Source of the DNA: Streptomyces hygroscopicus
GTDB taxonomy: Bacteria > Actinomycetota > Actinomycetes > Streptomycetales > Streptomycetaceae
Assembly: GCF_026168105.1 (NCBI RefSeq)
Contig: NZ_LBMW01000012.1
Span: 62,001-126,000 of the forward strand
DNA length: 64,000 nt
Reading direction: 5' to 3'
The position numbers were made by a program, and so were the translations under genes. The notes under the pieces were generated by a model, which saw only the letters and a list, made by a program, of their open reading frames with translations, was not told the DNA's origin and did not search any database. The stretch's first letter is position 1, and every line of letters begins with the position of its first letter. Below are positions 35,332 through 44,288 of the stretch, piece after piece.

Positions 35332-35886
35332 TCAGAACAGCGGTTCCGGAAGCACTCCCTCGAGCGCCAACAGCTTCCGCTTGGTCTCCAGGCCGCCCCC
35401 GAACCCGCCGATGCCGCCGTCGCTCTCGACCACTCGGTGGCACGGGACCACGACCGGCAGCGGATTCGAGCCCATCGCCACACCGACGGCCTGGGCCGCG
35501 CCCGGCTGGCCGGCCCGGCCGGCCAGATCGCCGTAGCCCACCACCGTGCCGTACGGCACGCCCGACGCCAGCTCACGCAGCACCTGGCGGTTGAACCCGC
35601 CGATCAGCGTCCAGTCCAGCGGAAGGTCGAAATCGCGCAGCTCACCCGCGAAGTAGGCCGCCACCTGGCGTATCGCCTCGGCCAGGAGCGGGGAGGCGGG
35701 GTCCTCGACGGGCTGCGTGCCGAGCCGGGACGCGAGCCGCTCCAGCGCCTTGTCACGCACCGCATCCGTGGCGTGGAACACCACGTTCACCAGGCCGTCG
35801 CGCGTGGCCGCGAGCAGCAGTGGCCCGATGTCCGTGGTGACCACGGTCCACACCGGCTGCTGTTCGTACTGCCCATGACTGTCCAT
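35332..35886 (-). CDS. ogt: Methylated-DNA-[protein]-cysteine S-methyltransferase
   Basis: This 184-aa suicide repair protein removes alkyl groups from O6-alkylguanine onto its own cysteine. The active-site motif PCHRVV is present with the preceding VVGYGDLAGRAGQPGAAQAVG helix-turn-helix that binds DNA, and the N-terminal domain is of the short Ogt type. The ATG lies about seven bases after the -10 box of a RecA-independent damage promoter, so the mRNA is probably leaderless. It stands alone. Confidence 0.95.
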   Translation of the reverse strand: MDSHGQYEQQPVWTVVTTDIGPLLLAATRDGLVNVVFHATDAVRDKALERLASRLGTQPVEDPASPLLAEAIRQVAAYFAGELRDFDLPLDWTLIGGFNRQVLRELASGVPYGTVVGYGDLAGRAGQPGAAQAVGVAMGSNPLPVVVPCHRVVESDGGIGGFGGGLETKRKLLALEGVLPEPLF

Positions 35887-35892
35887 GCGCCT

Positions 35893-35915
35893 ACGGTACG
35901 GCGCGGCACTGACAA
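35893..35915 (-). promoter_or_regulatory. RecA-independent DNA-damage promoter of ogt
   Basis: On the minus strand: TTGTCAGTG, eight bases, TACCGT. This is a full match to the motif T-TGTC-R-GTG-N8-TA-N3-T described for RecA-independent (PafBC-dependent) mycobacterial damage genes. The -10 part ends seven bases before the ogt ATG. Confidence 0.85.
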
Positions 35916-35967
35916 CGCCCCGGGGTACGGATCGCACGGCCGTCCGTACCCCGGTTGCGTCGTGCAC

Positions 35968-36840
35968 TCAGTAGGCGTCGATCGCCTTTCGCACCACGTC
36001 GGGCACGTTCGTGATGAAGCCGTCCACGCCGTAGCCGGCCTCCCGCCGGGCCGCGTCCGCGCTGTTGACGGTCCAGGCGAACACCTTCATCGTCCGGGCG
36101 TGCGGTCCCTTCTGCGCGTGGACCGCGGAGACGTAACCGGCGGAAAGCTGGGTGTACGTCGAATTGATCTGATCGGCGAACCGCGCATACGTCTGCAACT
36201 CCGTCACGCGTGGCGTGCCCAGGTAGGCCGTCCTGATCCCGGGCCTCAGGGCGTGGACCGTCCGCACGCTGGCCGCGCTGAAGCTCTGGACGATCAGCCG
36301 GTCCCTGAGATGGGCGGAGTCGAGCCAGCCCTCGTTGCTCAGCAGCCCGAGGGTCTGGCGCTCGATCCCCGGGTACAGCTCCGGGTTCTTGATCTCCAGC
36401 AGCAGCTTCTGGTGGTTGTGAGAAAGGCGCTCCATGTACTGCCGCAGCGTCGGCACACGCGTGCCCGCGTACCGGCGGCCGAACCAGCTGCCCGCGTCCA
36501 GGCGTGCGATCTCCCGCGCGGTGAAGTCCTTCACCCTCCAGGGTGCCCGGTGCGGGAACAGTCGCTTGACGTCGGTCGTGCGGTCCAGGGTGGCGTCGTG
36601 GATCACGACGAGCTGGCCGTCACTGGTGCGCTGCACATCGTTCTCGACCCAGCTGAAACCCATGGCGGCCGCCCTGTCGATCGCGGCCAGGGTGTTCTCG
36701 GGCGCGTACGCGGAGGCGCCGCGGTGGGCGACGACCACCGGGCCGTCGTCTCCAGCGGCGCCGGCGGGGGAAGCGGGCAGTATGACGACGCCGAGTGCGA
36801 AGACGGTGGCGGTCGTGGTGGCGGCTACGCGCGCGTGCAT
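35968..36840 (-). CDS. Secreted glycerophosphodiester phosphodiesterase
   Basis: This 290-aa enzyme hydrolyses glycerophosphodiesters such as glycerophosphocholine. The signal peptide runs from residue 1 to about 29 (VFALGVVILPASPAGAA). The GDPD core has VAHRGASAYAPENT, the metal-binding region ENDVQRTSDGQLVVIHDATL, and the terminal FAWTVNSADAARREAGYGVDGFITNVPD. The ATG was chosen for GAGGAG upstream. It is extracellular or wall-associated and may supply phosphate or glycerol. Confidence 0.92.
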   Translation of the reverse strand: MHARVAATTTATVFALGVVILPASPAGAAGDDGPVVVAHRGASAYAPENTLAAIDRAAAMGFSWVENDVQRTSDGQLVVIHDATLDRTTDVKRLFPHRAPWRVKDFTAREIARLDAGSWFGRRYAGTRVPTLRQYMERLSHNHQKLLLEIKNPELYPGIERQTLGLLSNEGWLDSAHLRDRLIVQSFSAASVRTVHALRPGIRTAYLGTPRVTELQTYARFADQINSTYTQLSAGYVSAVHAQKGPHARTMKVFAWTVNSADAARREAGYGVDGFITNVPDVVRKAIDAY

Positions 36841-37119
36841 ACGTACTCCTCGCATCGGGCAATCACACACGGCATCAGGATGACAGCAAGGAGTGAGGAG
36901 TGGGCAGATTCGAAAAGGTCACAGATTGACTGGAGATTCCCAAACCTGCTCACAGGTGCCGCACAAGTGCGGCAGCGCCGTGATTCTTTGCCGGATAATC
37001 GTTCGACCGTTCCGGTGCGGGTCATACTCTCTGCCTCACCCCTGGCCCTCGTCGCGGTCGCGAGGGATGGGGGCATTGCCGGATTTCAGGACGCACCAGG
37101 GTGGGAAAGGCAGCCGCGC

Positions 37120-37992
37120 ATGCAAGGCACTGTCGACGGCTTCAGCTACGGAGTCGTCACACCGTTGGTGGCGTACCTCATGGCCTGCCTCGGCGGCGCG
37201 CTCGGTCTGCGCTGCACCACACGATCGATGCTGGTCTCCCACTCCTGGCGGGTCGGCTGGCTCGCCCTCGGATCGGCTGCGATCGGGTCCGGCATATGGA
37301 CCATGCACTTCGTCGCGATGATGGGTTTCACGGTCAAGGGGACCCCCATCCACTACGACAAGGCGACCACGTTCGCCAGTCTCGCCGTTGCCATCGTCAT
37401 GGTCGGGGTCGGCGTCTTCATCGTGGGCTACCGGGGGGCGACCGGTGTGGCGCTCTTCACCGGCGGCACCCTCACCGGACTGGGCATCGCCTCGATGCAC
37501 TACCTCGGCATGGCCGGAATGCGCCTGAACGGCGTGCTCAAGTACAACACCTTCACCGTCGCCGCCTCCGTCGTCATAGCGGTGGTCGCTGCCACCGCCG
37601 CCCTCTGGGCTGCGGGACAGGTCCGCGGATTCCTCTGGAGCGTCGGCGCGAGCCTCGTCATGGGACTCGCCGTCAGCGGCATGCACTACACGGGCATGGC
37701 CGCCCTCGCGGTCCATGTGCACGGCTCCTCCGGCACCCCGGTCGGCGACTCGCCCGCCGCCGTGCTCGCGACGATGATGATCGGTCCGCTCGTCTTCCTG
37801 TGCCTGGCCGGCGTCGTCGTGATGTTCGACCCGCTGATGGTCATGGGCAGGCCCGCCTGGACCCCTGCCGAGCGCAAGCCCGGCGTGCCGGCCCACTCGG
37901 AGGTCGCCCACGCCGGACGGCACCCGCGACCGCTGGCCCGCTCCGGTCGGCGCGCAGGTCAACGGGGCTCCCGCATCCCGCAGAACCGGTGA
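37120..37992 (+). CDS. MHYT-domain integral membrane protein
   Basis: This 290-aa membrane protein has seven helices and three MHYT-type motifs: [10 protein letters not shown] (about 62-71), [10 protein letters not shown] (about 126-135) and [10 protein letters not shown] (about 187-196). These His/Met/Tyr clusters are proposed to bind copper and sense oxygen, CO or NO. The C-terminal 45 residues are cytoplasmic, Arg/Pro-rich, with no output domain. The ATG was chosen because the first helix begins right after it. It precedes uvrB by 41 bases, but uvrB has its own promoter. Confidence 0.87.
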   Translation: MQGTVDGFSYGVVTPLVAYLMACLGGALGLRCTTRSMLVSHSWRVGWLALGSAAIGSGIWTMHFVAMMGFTVKGTPIHYDKATTFASLAVAIVMVGVGVFIVGYRGATGVALFTGGTLTGLGIASMHYLGMAGMRLNGVLKYNTFTVAASVVIAVVAATAALWAAGQVRGFLWSVGASLVMGLAVSGMHYTGMAALAVHVHGSSGTPVGDSPAAVLATMMIGPLVFLCLAGVVVMFDPLMVMGRPAWTPAERKPGVPAHSEVAHAGRHPRPLARSGRRAGQRGSRIPQNR

Positions 37993-38003
37993 CCGGCCCC
38001 GCG

Positions 38004-38026
38004 TTGTCAGTGGGGGGTCGTACGGT
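38004..38026 (+). promoter_or_regulatory. RecA-independent DNA-damage promoter of uvrB
   Basis: TTGTCAGTG, eight bases, TACGGT: a full match to the PafBC-type motif. The -10 part ends seven bases before the ATG of uvrB, which predicts a leaderless transcript. Confidence 0.88.
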
Positions 38027-38033
38027 TGATGAC

Positions 38034-40172
38034 ATGCGGCCCGTTTCACAGATCGAACGCACGGTGGCGCCCTTCGAGGTCGTCAGCTCCTACCAGCCCA
38101 GCGGTGACCAGCCCACGGCCATCGCCGAGCTGCAAAAGCGCATCCGCGCCGGCGAGAAGGACGTCGTCCTGCTCGGGGCGACCGGCACCGGCAAGTCAGC
38201 CACCACCGCGTGGATGATCGAGAAGCTCCAGCGTCCCACCCTCGTGATGGCGCCGAACAAGACGCTGGCCGCCCAGTTGGCCAACGAGTTCCGTGAGCTC
38301 CTGCCGAACAACGCGGTCGAGTACTTCGTCTCGTACTACGACTACTACCAGCCCGAGGCGTACGTCCCGCAGTCGGACACGTACATCGAGAAGGACTCCT
38401 CGATCAACGAGGAGGTCGAGCGCCTGCGTCACTCCGCGACCAACTCGCTGCTCACCCGCCGCGACGTCGTCGTGGTCGCCTCGGTCTCCTGCATCTACGG
38501 CCTCGGTACTCCGCAGGAGTACGTGGACCGCATGGTCAGCCTCAAGGTCGGCGACGAGATCGACCGCGACCAGCTGCTGCGCCGCTTCGTCGACATTCAG
38601 TACACGCGTAACGACACAGCGTTCACCCGCGGCACCTTCCGGGTGCGCGGCGACACCATCGAGATCTTTCCCGTGTACGAGGAGCTGGCCGTCCGGATCG
38701 AGATGTTCGGCGACGAGATCGAGGCCCTTTCCACCCTCCACCCGCTCACCGGCGAAATCATCAGCGACGACCAGCAGCTGTACGTCTTCCCCGCCTCCCA
38801 CTACATCGCCGGCCCCGAGCGCATGGAGCGGGCGATCAACGGCATCGAGAAGGAGCTGGAGGAGCGCCTGGCCGAGCTGGACAAGCAGGGCAAGCTGCTG
38901 GAGGCCCAGCGCCTGCGCATGCGGACGACCTACGACATCGAGATGCTCCGCCAGATCGGCACCTGCTCCGGCGTGGAGAACTACTCGATGCACTTCGACG
39001 ACCGCTTGCCCGGCACCCCGCCCAACACACTGCTCGACTACTTCCCGGACGACTTCCTGCTGGTCATCGACGAGTCGCACGTCACCGTGCCCCAGATCGG
39101 CGCGATGTACGAGGGCGACGCCTCCCGCAAGCGCACCCTCGTGGAGCACGGTTTCCGGCTCCCGTCGGCCCTGGACAACCGCCCCCTGAAGTGGGAGGAG
39201 TTCCAGGAGCGCATCGGCCAGACGGTGTACCTGTCGGCGACCCCCGGGCAGTACGAGCTTTCGCGCTCGGACGGCCAGGTCGAACAGATCATCCGCCCCA
39301 CCGGCCTCGTCGACCCCCAGGTCGTGGTCAAGCCCACGGAGGGTCAGATCGACGACCTGGTGCACGAGATCCGCAAGCGCACCGAGAAGGACGAGCGCGT
39401 CCTGGTCACCACGCTCACCAAGAAGATGGCCGAGGATCTCACCGACTACTTCCTCGAACTCGGCATCCAGGTGCGCTATCTGCACAGCGACGTGGACACT
39501 CTGCGCCGGGTCGAGCTGCTGCGGGAGCTGCGGTCGGGCGAGTTCGACGTCCTGGTCGGCATCAACCTCCTGCGGGAGGGTCTCGACCTGCCCGAGGTGT
39601 CCCTGGTGGCGATCCTCGACGCCGACAAGGAGGGTTTTCTGCGGTCGGGCACCTCGCTCATCCAGACCATCGGCCGCGCCGCGCGCAACGTCTCCGGCCA
39701 GGTCCACATGTACGCCGACAAGATCACCCCGGCGATGGAGAAGGCCATCGAGGAGACCAACCGCCGCCGGGAGAAGCAGGTCGCGTACAACACGGCGAAC
39801 GGCATCGACCCCCAGCCGCTCCGCAAGAAGATCAACGACATCGTGGCACAGATCGCCCGCGAGGACGTCGACACGGAACAGCTGCTGGGCACGGGCTACC
39901 GCAAGACCAAGGACGGCAAGGGCGCCAAGAGCCCCGTCCCGTCGCTGGGCGGCCAGGCCGCGAAGGGCGCCAAGTCCGCCAAGGGCAAGGCCAAGGAGAC
40001 GGTCCCGACCGACCGTCCGGCGGCCGAACTCGCCGGGCAGATCGAGGAGCTGACCGAACGGATGCGGGCCGCCGCGGCGGACCTTCAGTTCGAGATCGCG
40101 GCACGGCTGCGCGACGAGGTCTCCGAGATGAAGAAGGAACTGCGGCAGATGAAGGAAGCGGGCCTGGCCTGA
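38034..40172 (+). CDS. uvrB: Excinuclease ABC subunit B
   Basis: This 712-aa UvrB carries GATGTGKS (about 48-55), the damage-checking beta-hairpin segment [20 protein letters not shown] (its core [13 protein letters not shown]), a helicase C domain with IGRAARN, and a C-terminal UVR helical hairpin (about 665-700) that binds UvrC. It verifies DNA damage after UvrA loading in nucleotide excision repair. An inserted basic, Lys-rich linker (about 630-660) precedes the UVR domain. uvrA and uvrC lie elsewhere in the window but share its promoter motif. Confidence 0.97.
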   Translation: MRPVSQIERTVAPFEVVSSYQPSGDQPTAIAELQKRIRAGEKDVVLLGATGTGKSATTAWMIEKLQRPTLVMAPNKTLAAQLANEFRELLPNNAVEYFVSYYDYYQPEAYVPQSDTYIEKDSSINEEVERLRHSATNSLLTRRDVVVVASVSCIYGLGTPQEYVDRMVSLKVGDEIDRDQLLRRFVDIQYTRNDTAFTRGTFRVRGDTIEIFPVYEELAVRIEMFGDEIEALSTLHPLTGEIISDDQQLYVFPASHYIAGPERMERAINGIEKELEERLAELDKQGKLLEAQRLRMRTTYDIEMLRQIGTCSGVENYSMHFDDRLPGTPPNTLLDYFPDDFLLVIDESHVTVPQIGAMYEGDASRKRTLVEHGFRLPSALDNRPLKWEEFQERIGQTVYLSATPGQYELSRSDGQVEQIIRPTGLVDPQVVVKPTEGQIDDLVHEIRKRTEKDERVLVTTLTKKMAEDLTDYFLELGIQVRYLHSDVDTLRRVELLRELRSGEFDVLVGINLLREGLDLPEVSLVAILDADKEGFLRSGTSLIQTIGRAARNVSGQVHMYADKITPAMEKAIEETNRRREKQVAYNTANGIDPQPLRKKINDIVAQIAREDVDTEQLLGTGYRKTKDGKGAKSPVPSLGGQAAKGAKSAKGKAKETVPTDRPAAELAGQIEELTERMRAAAADLQFEIAARLRDEVSEMKKELRQMKEAGLA

Positions 40173-40254
40173 CATCCCCGCAACCCGTCCCCGGACCTCG
40201 GTGTCCGCGCAGTGTGTTGCAAGACCGACACAAAGCGCGGTCCGGGGTTCGGCA

Positions 40255-40277
40255 CTGTCAGTGCCGCTGCGTAGGGT
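40255..40277 (+). promoter_or_regulatory. RecA-independent damage-type promoter upstream of terD
   Basis: CTGTCAGTG, eight bases, TAGGGT: a match except C for the first T. It lies 56 bases before the GTG, leaving room for a normal leader. It suggests that this Ter gene is induced along with repair genes. Confidence 0.75.
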
Positions 40278-40333
40278 TTTCGCATCCGCGGAGTACGCGG
40301 CCAACAGGGGACAGCTCGAGAGGGGAACAGCGC

Positions 40334-40912
40334 GTGACCGTCAACTTGACCAAGGGTCAGGCCATCAGTCTGCAGAAGAACGACGGGGGCACGCTGACCG
40401 CAGTGCGCATGGGGCTCGGCTGGCAGGCCGCCCCCCGGCGCGGGCTGTTCGGTTCGCGTACCCGGGAGATCGATCTCGACGCGTCCGCCGTGCTGTTCGC
40501 GGACAAGCAGCCCGTGGACGTGGTCTTCTTCCGTCACCTCGTGAGCGACGACGGCTCCGTGCGGCACACCGGTGACAACCTCGTCGGCGGTGCGGGCCAG
40601 GGCGGTGACGACGAGGCGATCCTCGTCGACCTGCAGCGTGTTCCGGTCCACGTCGACCAGATCGTCTTCACCGTGAACTCGTTCACGGGCCAGACGTTCC
40701 AGGAAGTGCAGAACGCGTTCTGCCGCCTGGTGGACGAGACCAACGGCCAGGAGCTCGCCCGCTACACGCTCGCCGGCGGCGGCGCGTACACGGCGCAGAT
40801 CATGGCGAAGGTGCACCGCGCGGGCGCGGGCTGGACGATGACGGCCCTGGGCACCCCGGCCAACGGCCGCACCTTCCAGGACCTGATGCCCGCGATCCTG
40901 CCGCACCTGTAG
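40334..40912 (+). CDS. terD: TerD family stress protein
   Basis: This 192-aa protein has the TerD fold: MTVNLTKGQAISLQKND at the start, DLDASAVLFAD, and GDDEAILVDL with acidic residues that form the paired calcium sites, then NSFTGQTFQEVQNAFCRLVD. TerD proteins are calcium-binding and act in tellurite, phage and colicin tolerance networks. The GTG follows GAGAGGGGAAC. A longer TerD-fusion gene follows 44 bases downstream, so they form an operon controlled by a damage-type promoter. Confidence 0.92.
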   Translation: MTVNLTKGQAISLQKNDGGTLTAVRMGLGWQAAPRRGLFGSRTREIDLDASAVLFADKQPVDVVFFRHLVSDDGSVRHTGDNLVGGAGQGGDDEAILVDLQRVPVHVDQIVFTVNSFTGQTFQEVQNAFCRLVDETNGQELARYTLAGGGAYTAQIMAKVHRAGAGWTMTALGTPANGRTFQDLMPAILPHL

Positions 40913-40956
40913 GCGGCCGGACGCCCGGCACACGAGCGAAGCAGGGGGACGAGGCG

Positions 40957-42921
40957 ATGACGGCCGAGCTGGTCCGGGGGCAGAATCATCCGCTTGCCCA
41001 GGTCCGAGTTGAGGTCCGGGTGTCGGCCGGCAAGCCGATCGTGGCCGGGGCCACGCTCAGCGACGCGCAGGGCAAGGTGCGCGGCATCGAGTGGGTGGCC
41101 CACCCGGGGGCGCCCACCCTCCCGGGCCTCGAGGTCTCCAGACAAGCCGCGGCCGACCACCGCCTCGCGTTCGACCTGGACGCCCTGCCGGAGAGTGTGC
41201 ACCGGGTCAGTGTGCTGCTCGCCCTCCCGACCGGGATCGGTGGTCCGGTGCGGTTCGGTGCCGTCGCCGCCCCCTTCGTCGCGGTCACCGGCCTCGACGG
41301 CTCCGAGGTCGTGACCTACACCATCACGGGCCTGGACTCCGAGTCCGCCGTCATCGCGTTGGAGCTCTACCGCAGACAGGGCGCCTGGAAGGTCCGCGCG
41401 GTAGGCCAGGGCTACGCGGGCGGGCTCGCTGCTCTCCTCGTGGACCAGGGCCTGCCCGAAGCCCCCCAGCTCGCGGGCAGCATCAACGACGCGGTGGTCC
41501 AGGGCCTGTCCCGCTCGGTGGCACCACCCCCGCCACGCATGCCCGAGAGCGACCGCACACGCCAGACGACGGCCCCCGCCGCACCCCAGGGCGCAGCCGG
41601 CTCCGTACCGCCGCAGCAGGATCCGCCCGGCGTCCCGCAGCAAGGGAGCCCGTACGACGCCCCCGGCTCGCCGGGCCCGGTCCCGCACCCTGCCCCCGGC
41701 GGGCCGATCGACTACAGCCACCCCGGCAGGCAGACCGCGGCGCCCCCCACGCTCCCGCCGACCGCACCCGCGACCCCGCCCGGGCAGCCCGCACAGCCCG
41801 TCGCGGGCGACGCGACCGGCTGGTCCATGGAGGAGCGGCTGTACAACCAGGTGTGGGGAATGTTCGAGGACCTGGCGCGCACGGCGGCCGCGTACCGCAG
41901 TGCCGTCGATTTCGCCGACTCCCGCCTGGAGCAGGAGCTGGACAAGGTCCTGTCCGATCCGCGCAGCCGCGTCGGCGGGCCGGGCGACGCCGCTCGCGAG
42001 GAGGCCCAGGCCAAGCACGCCGAGCTCGTCAACCAGGCCAGGTCCGCACTCGACCGCGATCTCACCCAGCTCATCGCCGAGTCCGATGTCGTCGAGCCCG
42101 CGCTGCCCCCGGCCTTCGCCCGGTGGGACAACCCGGCCTGGCACGGCTATCGGGTGCCGATGGAGATCCCCATGGCCGTGCGCCTCGGCGACCTCCATCT
42201 GCCCGAGAGCGAGAGCCTGCGCATCCCCATGCTGGTCAGGCTGCCGCTGGAACGCGGGGTCTGGATCGACAGTGGCCGCTCGGAATCACTCGAGCCCCTC
42301 GCGGACGCCGGCGAAGCGCGCCGTCTAGCCATGGAGGCGGCGGTGATGCACGCGGCACGACTGCTCGCCGTGTACCCGCCCGGTGAGTTCTCGGTGCACG
42401 TCGTCGACCCGGCGGGGTCGGGCGCCCCGTCGCTCGCGCCCCTCGTGCGGTCCGGGGTGCTCTCCTCCCCGCCCGCCGCCGGTGCCGCGGGGGTGGCGGA
42501 TGTGCTGACCCGGCTCACCCAGCGCGTCGACCTGGTGCAGATGGCGGTGCGGGGCGGCGCCTCCGACTCCCTGCCGCCAGGCGTGGACACGGCCGAACAA
42601 CTGCTGATCGTCAACGACTTCCCGCACGGCTTCGACGACCGGGCCGTGACCCAGCTGCGCTATCTCGCGGACGAGGGGCCGGCCGTGGGCGTGCATCTGA
42701 TGATGGTCGCCGACCGGGAGGACACCGCCGCCTACGGACCGCTCCTCGACCCGCTCTGGCGCTCATTGCTGCGGCTCACCCCCCTGCCCGACGACCACCT
42801 CGCGGACCCCTGGGTGGGCCACGCCTGGACGTACGAGCCGCCGTGCGTCCCGCGGGGCAGCCAGGTGCTCGACCAGGTGCTCACCCAGGTGGCCGAAGCC
42901 CGCCGCTCCTGGGACCACTGA
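40957..42921 (+). CDS. TerD-domain protein with large C-terminal extension
   Basis: This 654-aa protein joins a TerD domain (about 1-185) to a Pro-rich linker (185-275), a helical segment with SMEERLYNQVWGMFEDL (about 288-370), and a C-terminal alpha/beta domain (about 390-650). The last contains PMEIPMAVRLGDLHLPESESLRIPML, DTAEQLLIVNDFPHGFDDRA and VGVHLMMVADRED, features like the nucleotide-domain end of FtsK/HerA-type ATPases but with no Walker A seen. AGCAGGGGGACGAGG precedes the ATG. It probably works with the upstream TerD. Confidence 0.85.
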   Translation: MTAELVRGQNHPLAQVRVEVRVSAGKPIVAGATLSDAQGKVRGIEWVAHPGAPTLPGLEVSRQAAADHRLAFDLDALPESVHRVSVLLALPTGIGGPVRFGAVAAPFVAVTGLDGSEVVTYTITGLDSESAVIALELYRRQGAWKVRAVGQGYAGGLAALLVDQGLPEAPQLAGSINDAVVQGLSRSVAPPPPRMPESDRTRQTTAPAAPQGAAGSVPPQQDPPGVPQQGSPYDAPGSPGPVPHPAPGGPIDYSHPGRQTAAPPTLPPTAPATPPGQPAQPVAGDATGWSMEERLYNQVWGMFEDLARTAAAYRSAVDFADSRLEQELDKVLSDPRSRVGGPGDAAREEAQAKHAELVNQARSALDRDLTQLIAESDVVEPALPPAFARWDNPAWHGYRVPMEIPMAVRLGDLHLPESESLRIPMLVRLPLERGVWIDSGRSESLEPLADAGEARRLAMEAAVMHAARLLAVYPPGEFSVHVVDPAGSGAPSLAPLVRSGVLSSPPAAGAAGVADVLTRLTQRVDLVQMAVRGGASDSLPPGVDTAEQLLIVNDFPHGFDDRAVTQLRYLADEGPAVGVHLMMVADREDTAAYGPLLDPLWRSLLRLTPLPDDHLADPWVGHAWTYEPPCVPRGSQVLDQVLTQVAEARRSWDH

Positions 42922-43029
42922 CCGTCTCCATCACTCGCCAAGAGCAGGTAAAGCTACCTTCACCAGCAGACTTGGGATTTCCTTTACTAGTTTCTTTACC
43001 TTCCTTTGGTATTCGGGTACTCTCTTTCA

Positions 43030-43164
43030 CACGGAGGGGAGTATTCCCTGATGCCTACTGCGGCGTACCCGTCAATACGGATCAGGCCAGATCCCGGGGC
43101 GTCGGCCCGCAGTACTCCAGGCGCATCAAGCGCCCGGGGTCCGCGGGTGGAAGAGACCTCCGGT
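43030..43164 (+). promoter_or_regulatory. Probable yybP-ykoY manganese riboswitch
   Basis: The leader of terC has the block order of the yybP-ykoY family: CGGAGG-GGAGTA at 43032-43043, CGTCAATACGG at 43070-43080 and GGAAGAGACCTCCG at 43149-43162. CGGAGG pairs with CCTCCG to close the element. In other bacteria this Mn2+ sensor stands in front of TerC/Alx and MntP genes. The assignment comes from remembered consensus blocks, not a covariance search. Confidence 0.72.
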
Positions 43165-43208
43165 AGCGACGACGCTGACATGTGCCGTGACGTACTGCCG
43201 GAGGCGCA

Positions 43209-44210
43209 GTGGATGTTTCCCTGACCCTGTGGGTCCTGACGATCGTGGGCCTCGCCACCCTGATCGCGGTCGACTTCTTCATCGGCCGCAAGCCGCACGA
43301 CGTGTCCATCAAGGAAGCCGGCATCTGGACGATTGTCTGGATCGCCCTCGCCGGATTGTTCGGACTGGGGCTGCTCGTCTTGGGCGGCGGCCGGCCCGCC
43401 GGAGAGTTCTTCGCCGGCTTCATCACCGAGAAGTCGCTGAGTGTCGACAACCTCTTTGTCTTCGTCCTGATCATGGCGAAGTTCGCGGTGCCTTCGCGGT
43501 ACCAGCAGCGTGTGCTCCTCGTCGGGGTACTCATAGCCCTGGTCCTGCGGGCCGCTTTCATCGCCGCGGGTGCCGCGATCATCTCGTCCTTCTCCTGGGT
43601 CTTCTACCTCTTCGGCGCGTTCCTGATCTGGACTGCCTGGAAGCTGATCCGAGAGGCCAGGGACGACCAGGAGGACGAGGAGTACGAGGAGAACAGGCTG
43701 CTCAAGGCCGCCGAGCGCCGCTTCGGAGTGGCCGACCGGTACCACGGCACCAAGCTGTGGATCCGTGCGAACGGCAAGCGCGTCATGACGCCGATGCTGG
43801 TCGTCATGCTCGCGATCGGCACCACGGACGTGCTCTTCGCCCTCGACTCCATCCCGGCCATCTTCGGCCTGACCCAGGACCCGTACATCGTCTTCACCGC
43901 CAACGCGTTCGCGCTGATGGGTCTGAGGCAGCTGTACTTCCTCATCGGCGGCCTGCTCAAGCAGCTGGTTCACCTCTCGTACGGCCTGTCCATCATCCTC
44001 GGCTTCATCGGCGTCAAGCTGGTGCTGCACGCGCTCCACGAGTCCGGCGTCCATGTCCCCGAGATATCCATCCCGGTCTCCCTCGGTGTCATCTGTGCCG
44101 TCCTGATCGTCACGACGGTGACCAGCCTGGTGGCGGCCAGGAGGCAGGATGCGGCCGAGAGGGAGAGGCGGGGCGCCGACAGCGCCGCGAAGGACGGCGT
44201 CGAGGCCTGA
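43209..44210 (+). CDS. TerC/Alx family metal transporter
   Basis: This 333-aa protein has about eight membrane helices, with the family blocks GFITEKSLSVDNLFVFVLIM, GTTDVLFALDSIPAIFGLTQDPYIVFTANAFALMG and LGFIGVKLVLHA. TerC/Alx proteins export manganese and load secreted enzymes. A long acidic loop (RDDQEDEEYEENR, about 150-165) lies in the cytoplasm. The GTG was chosen because GGAGG lies five bases upstream. The probable Mn2+ riboswitch in its leader supports the manganese role. Confidence 0.93.
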   Translation: MDVSLTLWVLTIVGLATLIAVDFFIGRKPHDVSIKEAGIWTIVWIALAGLFGLGLLVLGGGRPAGEFFAGFITEKSLSVDNLFVFVLIMAKFAVPSRYQQRVLLVGVLIALVLRAAFIAAGAAIISSFSWVFYLFGAFLIWTAWKLIREARDDQEDEEYEENRLLKAAERRFGVADRYHGTKLWIRANGKRVMTPMLVVMLAIGTTDVLFALDSIPAIFGLTQDPYIVFTANAFALMGLRQLYFLIGGLLKQLVHLSYGLSIILGFIGVKLVLHALHESGVHVPEISIPVSLGVICAVLIVTTVTSLVAARRQDAAERERRGADSAAKDGVEA

Positions 44211-44288
44211 GGCCGGCGTGATGCGCGAACGGGGCCGCTCGGGCCACCCCGACACGGATGCGCCCCCATGCCGCACTCCGGCGCCGCC

